Assembly (NCBI GenBank): GCA_023525975.1
Contig: CM042028.1
Location: 81,963,501-82,027,500, forward strand
From: Smallanthus sonchifolius
Taxonomy: Eukaryota; Streptophyta; Magnoliopsida; Asterales; Asteraceae
Direction of reading: 5' to 3'
Length of the DNA stretch: 64,000 bases
Position numbers and translations under genes: made by a program. Below are positions 45,922 to 56,513 of the stretch, one piece after another; positions within the stretch are counted from its first letter, which is position 1; each line of letters begins with the position of its first letter. The notes under the pieces were generated by a model, which had not been told where the DNA came from, did not search any database, and worked only from the letters and a program-made list of their open reading frames with translations.

Positions 45922-47258
45922 TGTTAGTCTTCATCATCTGAAAGTATGTTTCGTACGAGAGTTTTATTTTGTATGCAAACTGCTGTAGTAAGCACCTTTA
46001 GTTTATTAGGTTTTGATTTCTTTCATTAAAGTATATATAATTATGTTGTAATCTTCTTTCAGTTTGAATGAGAATCAGAGAAAATCCTCTATATCTTGTT
46101 TCACTTTTCATGGTATCTGGTTTTCGCTCAATCTTCATCGCTGCAATCTTCATCTTTGATTTTCATTCTACTTGATTGTAGAAACAAAATCATACAATTA
46201 ATTCATCAATCCGCAATCGTTTTATCAATCTCTTTCTCAGTCATTCATTGCGATTGATTTTTCATTCGATTCTTTGAATTGAATTTCTCCTTAGTTTCAT
46301 CGATCTCAATTTGATCTATTATTTTGCTCATAATTTTTTTTCAATCAATTTCATCGATTTCATTCGGAATCGAATCACTGTTGTTTTGGTTATTCAATTT
46401 GTTCATCTTGTTCAGAATTTCTTCGATTCTATGTTTGGAATCAAATTTCGTTTAGTTCCGTTCAATCAGTTTGTTTGTTTTGTTTCGTTTCAGCATATGT
46501 TCTTCATTTGTTCAACCGATTTTGTTCTTTGTTTCCGTACTCAGTTCAGTCTCTGTGTTCTTCGTTCATATCTTCATCTCCTATTTGTTCAATTTAAAAA
46601 AAAAACAAAACAACATTCAATTGTTCAATCTCAAGTTCGGTTTCATATTTGGTCTTCATCTTCTGACTTTAAAGATTTGAAGATTTTACCGCCAAAATTT
46701 GTTGTAGATTGTCTTCCGCGAAAGTTTTCTCTTTCGCATACTGTTCACATGAAAGTTCATACTTTCGTTCACTTGTTTCACACAAAAGCTCATACTTTCG
46801 TTCAACTGCTTACACGAAAGTTCATACTTTCTTTCAACTCTTTCACACGAAAGTTCTAAGTTTCGTATAAACTTTCAAGCGAAAGTTTCAAGTTTCGTAT
46901 ATTTTGATTCAACGACATGTCAACATTACGTTACATTCCAGTTGATTCATTTCGTCTGACGAATTTCAAGTTATAAAGATACACATTCATTTCATCATGT
47001 TTCAGATGATTTGTCAAGTTAGAGTTGGATACACCTCTAACGCCCCCGGGGGGTTTATCTTCATCATCCGTAAGTATGTTTCGGATGAAAGTTTATGTTT
47101 CAGACGAGAGTTTTATTTTATACGCAAGTTGCTTCCTTATGCAACTTTAGTTTGTTAGGTTTTGATTTCCTTCGTTAAAGTATATATGTACCTATGCTCT
47201 AATCTTATTTTAATTTAAATAAGAGTCGGAGAAAATCCTCTACATCTTTGAATTTTCA
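45922..47258 (+). mobile_element. TRIM-like element: two short LTRs, no coding domain
   Basis: Related terminal repeats lie at 45922-46110 and about 47053-47258 (shared words GAGAGTTTTATTTT, TTAGGTTTTGATTTC, GAGAAAATCCTCTA), both ending in CA. After the left repeat, TGGTATCTGG resembles the tRNA-Met primer site TGGTATCAGAGC; before the right repeat is a GGGGGG run in polypurine-tract position. Outer flanks AGAAG and AAAAG differ at one base. The 940-bp interior is T-rich, has no retroviral domain, and carries a 34-bp-type repeat of CACGAAAGTTCATACTTTCG at 46715-46890. An apparent 182-codon ORF (46311-46859) is low-complexity and not credible. Confidence 0.65.
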
Positions 47259-47319
47259 AAAAGATAGATTACTACTTCACTAGACTCTATAATCTTTTTA
47301 CATGTAATAATGATTAAAT

Positions 47320-47528
47320 GCTATCAAGGTTCTGCCTTGGTGGTCAGGGGGGTTTTCCCAAAGGGTTTCCTCTCTGTGGAGATCATGAGTTCGAATCTTG
47401 TAAGGTGAACTTCATAAAAACTAGGAACACCCTCTGCAGATTCGAATTCCTTGGAGGTTGTATTGATAGACTGATGTACGAGCCTCCCCTGGTGGGACGT
47501 GCTAGTTGAGCCCACGCCGTTCAAAAAA
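47320..47528 (+). mobile_element. tRNA-type SINE with a 14-bp target duplication
   Basis: A box region GCCTTGGTGGTCAGGGGGG, B box GAGTTCGAATCTTG (about 47388), 3' end GCCGTTCAAAAAAA. AATAATGATTAAAT occurs exactly on both sides (47306-47319 and 47529-47542). About 209 bp. One of the cleanest SINE insertions in the window and probably young. Confidence 0.85.
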
Positions 47529-47542
47529 AATAATGATTAAAT

Positions 47543-47861
47543 AAATGCAATAATCTTTCTCTCACTTGAATATAGGTTCGGTCAACAAGTCAAATTAATT
47601 AAATATAAAATTACTATAAAAATAAAATGAGGCAACAAGTAAAATGAGTTAAATATAAGCGACGTAAAAATTAACGAGTTAAATATAAAAAGAATGAACC
47701 AAGTTAGTTTTTAAAAGAATAAAGCAAAAGTGTAGAATGCAATAAAAGTTTTTTTTTTAATATTGTTAATAGAATATTTATATTATGAGTAAAATCTTAT
47801 TGGAACACGTTCAGTGAACCTTCAAAACGGGTTTTAGTTTTTCTATTAAAAACATAACTCC
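47543..47861. other. Intergenic, no gene seen
   Basis: AT-rich, with GTTAAATATAA words repeated at about 47595-47690. No feature supported. Confidence 0.45.
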
Positions 47862-47864
47862 TTA

Positions 47865-48634
47865 GGCTAAACTAACGTAGTGGACGTGTGATGGCGTGGG
47901 CGTGGTGCCACCTCACCTATCACGGGCATGAAACATCGCGCCGGGTGTGGGTGAGGGGGGCGTGGTGGTGTTCACGGGGTGAGAGTCCGGGTGCAATCAA
48001 AACTAGCCGTTGAATTCATTAGGGGAATGGTCAAAATAGCCGTCGGGCACAAAAAGAAAAAAAATTAATTTTTTTAATTATTCATATATATTTCAACCAA
48101 ACCAAATACAAATTCTCACTAAACCTACACTCTATATACTTTCTATATACTTCAACCAATGGATTTTTCTTTATTATCGGATGGTGATGAGATTTTCGTG
48201 AGTGCAGTTCAAGCGTCTGTGATGGTTATAAATCATCTAGTCGAAGAATCTTGTAGAGACTAGCAAACTGTTGGATAATCCGTTGTTCGAAAACTTATAC
48301 AAACCTTAGAACTGATCTGATGGAGCATCTATGAAGTAATCGTAATTATCGTTAGATTTAATTGTTGTATTTTTACAATGTATTTGTAATGCAATTTATT
48401 AAATTAATTTTGGTTTTTTATTTATTTGTGGTTTTAAATAGCATTATTTTTTAATATAAATAATATATACAAATTAATTAAATTAATAAAACAATAATTA
48501 TGTAATTATTACAAAACTGGCCACCCTCACCCCACCATTACACACCTGGGAGAAGGTGAGGGTGAGGGAAGCCAGTGTCACGTGACACAGAAAAGCTCCC
48601 ACCTTCACTCTATCACTACACATAGTCTTAAGGC
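47865..48634 (+). mobile_element. Internally deleted PIF/Harbinger element keeping both ends of its transposase ORF
   Basis: TTA flanks both sides (47862-47864 and 48635-48637), and the ends (GGCTAAACTAACGTAGTG; inverted GCCTTAAGACTATGTGTAGTG) are imperfect inverted repeats with GC-rich subterminal DNA. Inside, ATG at 48159 opens MDFSLLSDGDEIFVSAVQAS, which resembles the acidic N-terminus of plant Harbinger-derived nucleases, and 48305-48334 reads LRTDLMEHL then stop, like the C-terminus of the same proteins. Only about 90 bp of frame-broken sequence separates them, so the catalytic middle is gone. It would need a transposase supplied in trans. Confidence 0.6.
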
Positions 48635-48637
48635 TTA

Positions 48638-50297
48638 AGCAAACCGCAAAGTAATTGGAGCATCATATCCAATTTATTCTTATGTATCTCTAGTGAATAA
48701 AACACAAAAGATTCCCGTTTAAAATTCCCATTACCACCAATATTTATCGTACTTATAACTTTTCTATTCTGTTTATAATTTAATCAAAAGGAATTTGTGA
48801 GGTTAGGGTTCAACGAGACCAATAAAAATCCTAAAAGGTTTGTTTTAAGTCATAAAAATATAATTTGGAATCATCTCTATAGTCTTTTTTTTTTTTACAA
48901 TATTCCAAAAGAGCATCTGTAGTTTGATAATGGTGTGAGTAAGCTGAATTAGGTTTTAAAGAAGTAGATATGTTATTTCAAAGGATGTTGAAAGGTATGA
49001 AATATTATTAACTAAATTGGGTTGTTTATGACGAAACTAATTTTAAATAAAAAATTATTGAAACTAAATAAATACTTGTAAATAGTGCTGACCAGGGAGA
49101 GGTAAATGAAATGGTTATGCGACTATATAATTGTTGTATATACGAATTAAAACAACATCTATAGATATTTATCCGATTCTCAAGTACTTAAATTGATTGT
49201 ATATCGGACTAAGTTGTATATTTATGAATACTAGAATTACAATCTTCTTAGTAGACTTGTCTAAACTCACTCATTTTTGGGTTAAATCCTGACAACTATG
49301 AATGTTTGGTCATGAAAACACGAGTGAAATTAAAACAAACTTGGTCTAAGATTCTATGTGAGAAAATGACATAAATATAAAATTGATGGGATTGATAATT
49401 GGCATTGGGCCACTATTATTATTTTAAAAAGTTATTATTCTATTAAATTGATACCTTATATTTTGCATTAGTTACGAGGTAGTTTCGTTGAAAGTTTAGA
49501 ACACTTCTTTACACTTTACGACCAATTATTTTTTTAATATCAAGACCATTTACACCTTTGTATCGCAACCGCTCTTGTAGTTGTATACCCATCATGTTAA
49601 CCTCCCAAATATTTCAGGTTCTAATTTTATTGTCAAGAACAGTTCGAGTAGCATAATTATCATAGATTTATACCCGATTTATACTTGGTTCTCAGTCGAT
49701 TTCAGTTGTACGTTTCTTCATTTCTTTCAAAATTATCATTTTGAGCTAAATCAAGTGTAAATATATTATGATTATGCTATTTTGACTGCCCTTTATAACA
49801 AAAATGAAAGTTGAGACTGTCAACAGCCAAATTGTTAGTATGGATTATTATCGGCCAATTAGTCATACTTTGAATTACTAAAATCCAATTTACCAATTAA
49901 AACTTTCAAACATGACCAATTACGATTATGCCCGGCAGAACGGGCGGGTTGGGTTGGGTAATGGGTCAGGATGGGTTTGGGTCAGGATTACCAGGTCTAA
50001 TTACGATGCTTCAATAACAGCAAGTATGAGTATGACATAATCACATAAAAGAATCTAAACAAAATCTTGAAAATGAACAAATTCTTAGGCAATGTTTGGT
50101 TGATAAAGCATTACATTTTATTTACAGAAAATATAAATAAAAATACATACATAGGCCCCACTTAGGATATATACCCTTCCCAAAACACATTTTTTGCTTC
50201 CTTTCCCATCCACCCGTTACAAATAATAGTTAAACTTAACAAGTGACTAAAACTTTGCTACAAAGTTTTAACTTTTATACCGGTCAACGAATAATCA
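48638..50297. other. Intergenic, with a relative of the hairpin element
   Basis: 49800-49910 contains GGATTATTATCGGCCAATTAG and ACTAAAATCCAATTTACCAATT, a diverged copy of one arm of the element at 7544-8074. 49925-50005 has GGGTTGGGTAATGGGTCAGGATG words of a decayed hAT MITE. 50100-50297 is probable 3' UTR of the HLS1-like gene. No gene otherwise. Confidence 0.5.
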
Positions 50298-52213
50298 TCA
50301 AAATTCTCTAGGATCAAGAAAAAAAGATATATCGGGTTGGGATTTTCTCCAATCCCCGACATACCCGTGGCTATAATCTTCATCAAGCCTCTTGATGCAC
50401 CACAAGTCCGTGAACGACAACACTTTCCAGTGTGGGATCACAGACTTAAGTGGATCCTGGCTCGACACCTCGGTCGCCACCACACCACACTTGCCCTTCT
50501 TTGCTAAATTGTGAGCGTAACCAAATAAGGCCTTAGCTAACTTTAAATAAGATGGGCCTTCCCCACCTAGCCCATATAACAAATGGAGCCCAAACGGGTT
50601 AAAAATCTGGGGCAATGAAGGCAAATTCAAGAAAGGGAAGACTTGATCCAAGACCCGAGTAGTTTTAACAAACCCTTTTTTCAACCACGATGCCCCTTTA
50701 ACTTCTAATTTGAACACGTCATTACAATTCCACACACTCATGATGGCCCATGAGTCGGGCGGGTCAGAAAGGAACCGTTCTGACCCGACCCAAGACATGG
50801 CGTGCGGGCAATCTTTTGGTAGTGCGAGGAACGTGCCTAGGTTGAGGTTGTTTTTTAGTACCGAGTCGATGTCACGTGGGAAAAACTCGGTGGTGGAGAA
50901 TGTGCGGCGGTAGATGGTTTCGGCATTGGAACATGAGAGTTTAATGATGGTGACTTGTTGGTTGATGTGAAGCCGGTGGGCAAATACCGGGTGAACGAGC
51001 ACCGATGGGTTGCGGAATTTGGAGTATCCGCATTTTCCGGTGAAGAGGTTAACGGAAGGTTTGTTGGTTGCGTCAGTTGCGATGTAGGAATATTCCGCGC
51101 CGTTGTCTCTAAACCAATCTTCCATTCTACAAACTAGTTTTAATCCTATTTTCTTTCTCCTGTAATTTAATTTCAAAATTCAAAATTGAGACATGAAAGA
51201 TGAAACTAGTCACAATTATTTTTTTAATACTAATTAAAACTATTTTTTTTTTAATTTTAAATTATGGTAACAGTGAGAGCCATCGATGTTCTGCTAGCTG
51301 GTGGGACCATGTAGGGTACTTAATAAAGTACCGTTGGCTAGCAGATGACCTTTAAGGGATTAAAGCCGGTTAAAAACTAAACATTATTATAAGTAAAAAA
51401 TCTAAAACTTTATTTGTTTTATTTTTACTTCTGTTTTGTTAATATTTTGAATTTTTTAAATGAAAAAGAAAATGTATTTCTGTTTTTAGTAATACCCAAA
51501 AATCAGTATGGAAGATCCTAAGCGGGACACCGGAGTTTGTTTTAATATGTTTCTAATTTTAGAAAGTTTCTTATAATTGAGTATTATCTCAAATTTCTAA
51601 ATCTTCTATTTATACACAAGTTTCGAAAAATATTTATTTAATAAACAACTGAATGACGAACCTTTCTAATTTTGATTGATGATTATATACTTTTTATGAA
51701 AAAATGTGTTTGTTAAGTCAAGCACCAGGTACGTCTTTTTCATAAAAAAAATTAATATTAGTTTACCGGTGAGACGGGGAGACGCGGAGGCCTAGGATGT
51801 ATGCGAGCTTAGTAAAGACAGGGCGGGGTTCCGGCGGACAGTTAGTTTTCCGGCATAATTTTCTTCCACATGTAACGGTTTTGATGCAACCCCTTATCAT
51901 CCCGACAATCTCTCTCGTCTCGTCTCTGTCGGCGGTCACCACCATCTCCGCCACCTGATAATTTAATCGATGTTAACAGAATATACCGAAATTCATTGGA
52001 AGAATTTAACGTAAATTAATATACCAGCATGAGATATGCAGGAGAGTTGCGAACTCTGCAAACAGGGTCACCTAAGAGGTCGGCGTGGAGCGAGTATTCG
52101 CCGCTGCCCACCTCGCAACTTCTCTCGACCTGTTCAACTCTCAGGCGGTCTGTTTTGGGGTTGAATTCCCTAATCAGTACCACCGCGTGGCCGTCATTTT
52201 CCGCCACCACCAT
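50298..52213 (-). CDS. HLS1: HOOKLESS1-like GNAT-family N-acetyltransferase
   Basis: HLS1 and its homologues are putative nuclear acetyltransferases controlling auxin- and ethylene-dependent differential growth (apical hook). Exons: 52213-52025, 51954-51767, 51159-50298; phases agree, 412 residues. The GNAT domain spans about 10-165: VEQVERSCEVG, LLGDPVCRVRNSPAYLMLV, MIRGCIKTVTCG, KLAYILGLRVSP, then RRKKIGLKLVCRMEDWF, AEYSYIATDATNKPSVNLFTGKCGY. The HLS1-specific C-terminal half follows: FSTTEFFPRDIDSVL, SWAIMSVWN, FGLHLLYGLGGEGP, HNLAKKGKCGVVA, PHWKVLSF.DLWCIKRL and the end FLDPREF. The start at 52213 is preferred over an in-frame ATG at 52282, which lies upstream of the expected start site. 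The acetyl-CoA loop, normally RRxGIG, is RRKKIG here. It is HLS1-like; exact orthology is not shown. Confidence 0.92.
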
Positions 52214-52293
52214 GGTCTCTGCTATTTTGATGGATTTAGTGGAAGAACAAAAGGTTGATGATTGGTGAGGTCCGATGTTCAATCATAGGTGCC

Positions 52294-52301
52294 TTTATAT
52301 A
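52294..52301 (-). promoter_or_regulatory. TATA box of the HLS1-like gene
   Basis: The minus strand reads GGTATATAAAGGC. Transcription would begin about 52264-52270, giving a leader of about 55 bases to the ATG at 52213. The ATG at 52282 would lie before the transcript starts and is therefore excluded. Confidence 0.7.
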
Positions 52302-53789
52302 CCTGATTTTTGGGCTATCCCTTTCAAATTTCTTTATTAGAATATGCGCTTTTTAAACTATGTCGTATTCACAAATATATAATATGTTTTAAGTTTTAAC
52401 TAGCTAAGTGGGTTTTAAATTTTTTTTATATATAAAATGTTTGATACGTTGTATACGCCTATAAATATATGTGTAAATAAAAATATAATTATTTTAGGTT
52501 CATTTTAACAAGATTTTAGTAATATTGAAATTATCAAAAGTAGAAGACAAAAAATATTTATATTAAGTAATATTAAAAAAACTAATTTAATTATCTAAAT
52601 TAAATTTCCTTAATTTGAATGTATTGTTAACATAAAGGGTGAGAGGTGTCAGACTAATATCCTCTCTTGAGGGTGGTTATATTACAAAGTGGATTTCGTC
52701 TAAGAAATGTGAGAAGGAGTTAGAAAACGACATGTATACATGAATGGGTTTAATAGACGAGTGGTTTTTGTGTTCATTTATAAAAACGAAGTTTGTGACA
52801 CACATAATAGCACCATGTAAAATGTTATAACATTACATTGTTAATGTTTAATTAAAAACCATTTCAGACCTGGGAACACATTAACACTGTATAATTTCGT
52901 TAGACATAAATTCGCACCGTGTAAAAATGAGAAAAACGTAGCGTGAAATTGGTGTAACCATATAGTTATATCGTACATTAAAACTTTTAAGAACTGTCAT
53001 TATATATACACACATATGTAGGGTCATATACAAAATAATATTTTCCTAAAAAATGTAAAAACCAATTAGAGAATGACATGTGTACATGAGTACACCCAGA
53101 GATTTTATCATAGGAGTATTTTTCTATTTGTGCTTTTATTGTTATATGAAAACCCCTACAATTTTGCATAGCTTTCGTTCTGGCCTATCTTCTTCATACG
53201 ACTTTTTTTTTTTATCAAATAATCCTTTTAGGGTTTACACAAAATTAAAATTTCTCTTCTTTCTAAATCCAATCATTTTTTTATCATTGACGATGTCAAG
53301 TGATATGCAAGTAGATCACATACTTTCTTGTAATTTTTTGATTTTATTGTGTTCTGTGTTTTTATTTTTCATGTAGATCGATCAGGTCATTTTATAAATT
53401 ATGTGATTAACGGTGTAAGTATGCATCTTTTAGCCATAGTATGATTGTGATTCGATGATAACAGTGAACATTAAATTAAAAAAAAACTTAGTTTAACTCA
53501 CTGTGTTGTTTAACTCAATGTATCCATTTTCGGTTTAACTCACTGTGTTGTTTCAATGTTATTTAACTCACTGTATGAACGACAAGTTCTTCATAGGTCT
53601 GGTTCCGCTTTCCCTTGTTGACAATTTTTAATAACAATACAAACACAAAGTTTGTTTTTTTTATAATGTATGAACAACACTAACAATAGAGAAAAAGATA
53701 TGCTAAGAATACCTTTTTTATTTCATAATTTAACTCACTGCGTTATATCATAATTTTCAGTTTTTCTCTGGTTTTTATTTATTTAGATT
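52302..53789. other. Intergenic, with two related MITE-like blocks
   Basis: 52715-52790 and 53055-53130 share words (GACATGTRTACATGARTG, then TTTTTCTATTTGTGCT / TTTTTGTGTTCA) and may be two remnants of one family. 53495-53580 repeats TTTAACTCACTGTGTTG three or four times; it returns near 53730. No gene. Confidence 0.45.
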
Positions 53790-54298
53790 CTGATGATAGT
53801 CCAGAAACAAGGATCACAATAGGTATTGAGCGGATATCTCCAATTACGGGTAGAAAATATTACAGGCCTGATGTTCCATTGTCATCTAGACCTAAGATTG
53901 GTATGATTTTTCCATCTCTAGATGAATCATTTAGTTTTTATGAGACATGCTAAAAATGGAGGATTCATTGTAAGGAAAACACGCAGGCTTCAAAACATGG
54001 ACCCGTTAAGGCTCTTAACATTATGAGGACACATTATGGTGGATTCGAAAAAGCAGGTGTGATAGCAGCTTAAAGTAAGAACTTTAAAAGGGGCATTAAC
54101 ACTTTATTGGCAAGTGATGATGATATTGTTGTCAAGCTCATGAGAGTATTTTAGCAGTGCTGAAGGTTCACTTGCGGGGCTTTTTTGGGCTGACCAAGAA
54201 ATGAAACTTAATTACATTATGTTTGGTGATGTTGTATCATTCGATGCTACGTGTCGGTCAAATAAGTTAGTTTTAGTATCTTTTTATTTATATATTTA
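53790..54298 (+). pseudogene. FAR1-related / MULE-transposase-like fossil
   Basis: Broken frames read SRPKIGMIFPSLDESFSFYE (FAR1 N-terminal 'F.S.DEAF.FY..YA' region), then KNFKRGINTLLASDDDIVV (like 'FKRDL..FIG..DAQ..V'), then CGAFLG / FFWADQEMKLNYIMFGDVVS and FDATCRSNK, which is the entry to the MULE-type transposase domain ('FWAD..S..NY..FGDV..FDATYRTNK'). Stops occur in every frame. It ends abruptly at 54298, where a Helitron terminus begins, so the rest of the domain is missing. Confidence 0.65.
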
Positions 54299-54327
54299 CT
54301 AGGTTAGAAACCCGTGTATTACACGAG
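54299..54327 (-). mobile_element. Helitron 3' terminus, minus strand
   Basis: On the minus strand, CTCGTGT-AAT-ACACGGG (one mismatch in the stem) is followed by TTTCTAAC and CTAG, then T. This is the same terminus as at 12067-12095. The Helitron body would extend rightwards, across the AT-rich DNA and perhaps the minisatellite to about 55790. Its 5' TC end was not located. Confidence 0.6.
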
Positions 54328-54330
54328 ATT

Positions 54331-54974
54331 AGATCAATGAAATATTAAACATTTATTAATAAGGGAAAAAACAAAGGAAATAGTTGAGAAAATAAATATT
54401 AAATAAATAAAATATTCATAAATAAATATTAATAAAGAAGATAATAAATAATTGAGAAACAATAAGTGAAAAAAACTTCAACCGGTTACTTAATTATTAG
54501 GTATAGATTGAGCTCACCGAAAAGTAAGCAGGGAAAATTTCAAATGGTTACAAAGATCTTGAGCTCACAGAATTGTGACACGTGACGCAACCAATTACTT
54601 ATTTATTAGGTATAACTTAGTGTCAAATATAACTAAAAATTTATATTATTCTTATTGTAATATAACAATCTAAATATATTCATTTGCATTAAATTTAAAC
54701 TTAGGACGACTTTCAACCGATATGTTTTCTCGTTTTAAACTACTTTTATTTGATTTTTAACCATTTGGCCCGGTAGAAATAAAACATAACCCACATCGAC
54801 CATTTCATAAGAAAATGGGTCAAAGTTGCCATATCTAGAAAGCATATATAAAGAGCTAAAATAAGTAATGATATAAATCGAAACAGGAATAAAAAAAATA
54901 ATTACTTGAATGTTTCCGGCTATAATGATATGACAAAAAAATACAGTATGATTTGTTAAGATTTTTATAGTCAG
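54331..54974. other. Probable Helitron body, noncoding
   Basis: AT-rich, with GGTTACTTAATTATTAGGTATA repeated in variant form at about 54484 and 54588. No protein-like ORF. Confidence 0.4.
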
Positions 54975-55790
54975 GTCATTGTGTAATTAGTCAGGTCACT
55001 GTGTAATACAAGTTCATTGTGTAATACAAGTTCATTGTGTTATACAAGTTCAATGTGTAATACAAGTTCATTGTGTTATATGTATTTGTCATTATGTTTT
55101 ACGTTTTCCAGCTCATTGTGTAGTTAGTCAGGTCATTGTGTATTACAAGTTCATCGTGTAATACAAGTTCATTTTGTAATACCACGTCTGGTCATTGTGT
55201 AATATCTGGTCATTGTGTAATACAAGTTCATTGTGTAATACAAGTTCATTGTGTTATACAAGTTCAATGTGTAATACAAGTTCATTGTGTTATATGTATT
55301 TATCATTGTGTTTTACGTTTTTCAACTCATTGTGTAGTTAGTCAGGTCATTGTGTAATACAAGTTCATCGTGTAATACAAGTTCATTGTGTAATACCACG
55401 TTTGGTCATTGTGTAATACAAATTCATTGTGTAATTAGTCAAGTCATTGTGTAATACAAGTTCATTGTGTAATTAGTCAGGTTATTGTGTAATACAAGTT
55501 CATTGTGTCAAATATTTTTCATCATTGTGTTATATGTTTTCATCATTGTGTTTTACGTTTTCCAGCTCATTGTGTAATTCGCTCATTATTGTGTAATTTG
55601 CTCAAATATGTCATGTCATTGTGTAATATGCTCATTGTGTAATATCAGGTCTGATCATTGTGTAATATCAGGTCTGATCATTGTGTAATATCAGACATTG
55701 TATTACACATTGACCAGGTGTATTACACATTGACCTGGTATATTACACATTGACCTGGTATATTACACATTGACCATTATGCTCTCACTT
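54975..55790. repeat. TCATTGTGTAATACAAGT minisatellite with inverted tail
   Basis: About 800 bp is built from a unit of about 18 bp, TCATTGTGTAATACAAGT, with variants (TTATAC, CGTGTAAT, TTAGTCAGG). Larger blocks of about 190-200 bp recur, e.g. around 54975, 55128 and 55335, each including a TTTTACGTTTTYCAGCTCATTGTGTAG spacer. At 55685-55770 the orientation flips: TATTACACATTGACC, the reverse complement, is repeated four times. A 73-codon ORF through it is an artefact. No centromeric or telomeric motif is seen. Confidence 0.85.
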
Positions 55791-56292
55791 TAAAAACAAT
55801 AAAATGACACATGTCAAGCTTAGAATCATTCTTACCCTTCTTATTTTTAAAACTGTTTTTAGTATAACCTAACCCTATATATATGATTATAATAATAAAA
55901 CCATTTGATTGTTAAATACACTTATTTTATCGCATAACATGCAAAATAAAAATAAAATATCATTTATTTTTAATATAAAAAGAGATCTTGGTAATAATTG
56001 AAGCCATCGAAAACTTTTGTATAAAATAATTACTTCATAATTACTAGCGGCATTAACATTAATAATGTTATTATTGTTTATTGCATGTAAAGACGTGTAT
56101 ATTATTCAGCTGCCCATCACTATCGGATTTGAAAATCACCAATTTTTTTATTAAAATTATCTTAATTTAATTTTAAAATTGAAGAGTACTCGTACTTTCT
56201 TCCAGGTTCCATCGTTGTTTTCTAACTTCATTTTTTAATTAGGATTATAGTGTGTTATCAAATTTCAATTTAACAATATAGTGTAATTGATA
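55791..56292. other. Intergenic, no gene seen
   Basis: AT-rich, possibly the remaining Helitron body. No feature supported. Confidence 0.45.
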
Positions 56293-56307
56293 TCATAGCA
56301 TGATCAA

Positions 56308-56498
56308 TTTTTTTTAACGGCAACACCTAGATATTCTAGGATAATAGAGTTTCCCCGGACAAAACCTAAAACATCCAGGGCAGCCCACCTCAGGAGGAAT
56401 TCCCAACCGGGTAAACCTCCTGACCTGGACACAAACCCATTTTTTGTTGTGGCCCGTATTTGAACCCAAGAGTTACCATTGCACCAAATGGCCAACTG
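56308..56498 (-). mobile_element. tRNA-type SINE with a 15-bp target duplication
   Basis: On the minus strand: TGGTGCAATGGTAACTC (A box), GGGTTCAAATAC (B box), and the 3' end TTGCCGTTAAAAAAA. TCATAGCATGATCAA flanks both sides exactly (56293-56307 and 56499-56513). About 191 bp. The 63-codon minus ORF inside is the SINE, not a gene. Confidence 0.85.
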
Positions 56499-56513
56499 TC
56501 ATAGCATGATCAA

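Noticed and set aside
46311..46859. A 182-codon plus-strand ORF
   Set aside because: It lies inside the TRIM-like element, is T-rich and gives a Phe/Val/Gln-skewed product with a repeat at its end; it spans no domain and no splice signals.
52016..52282. ATG at 52282 as start of the HLS1-like protein
   Set aside because: It falls between the TATA box and the expected transcription start, and the extra residues are not HLS1-like.
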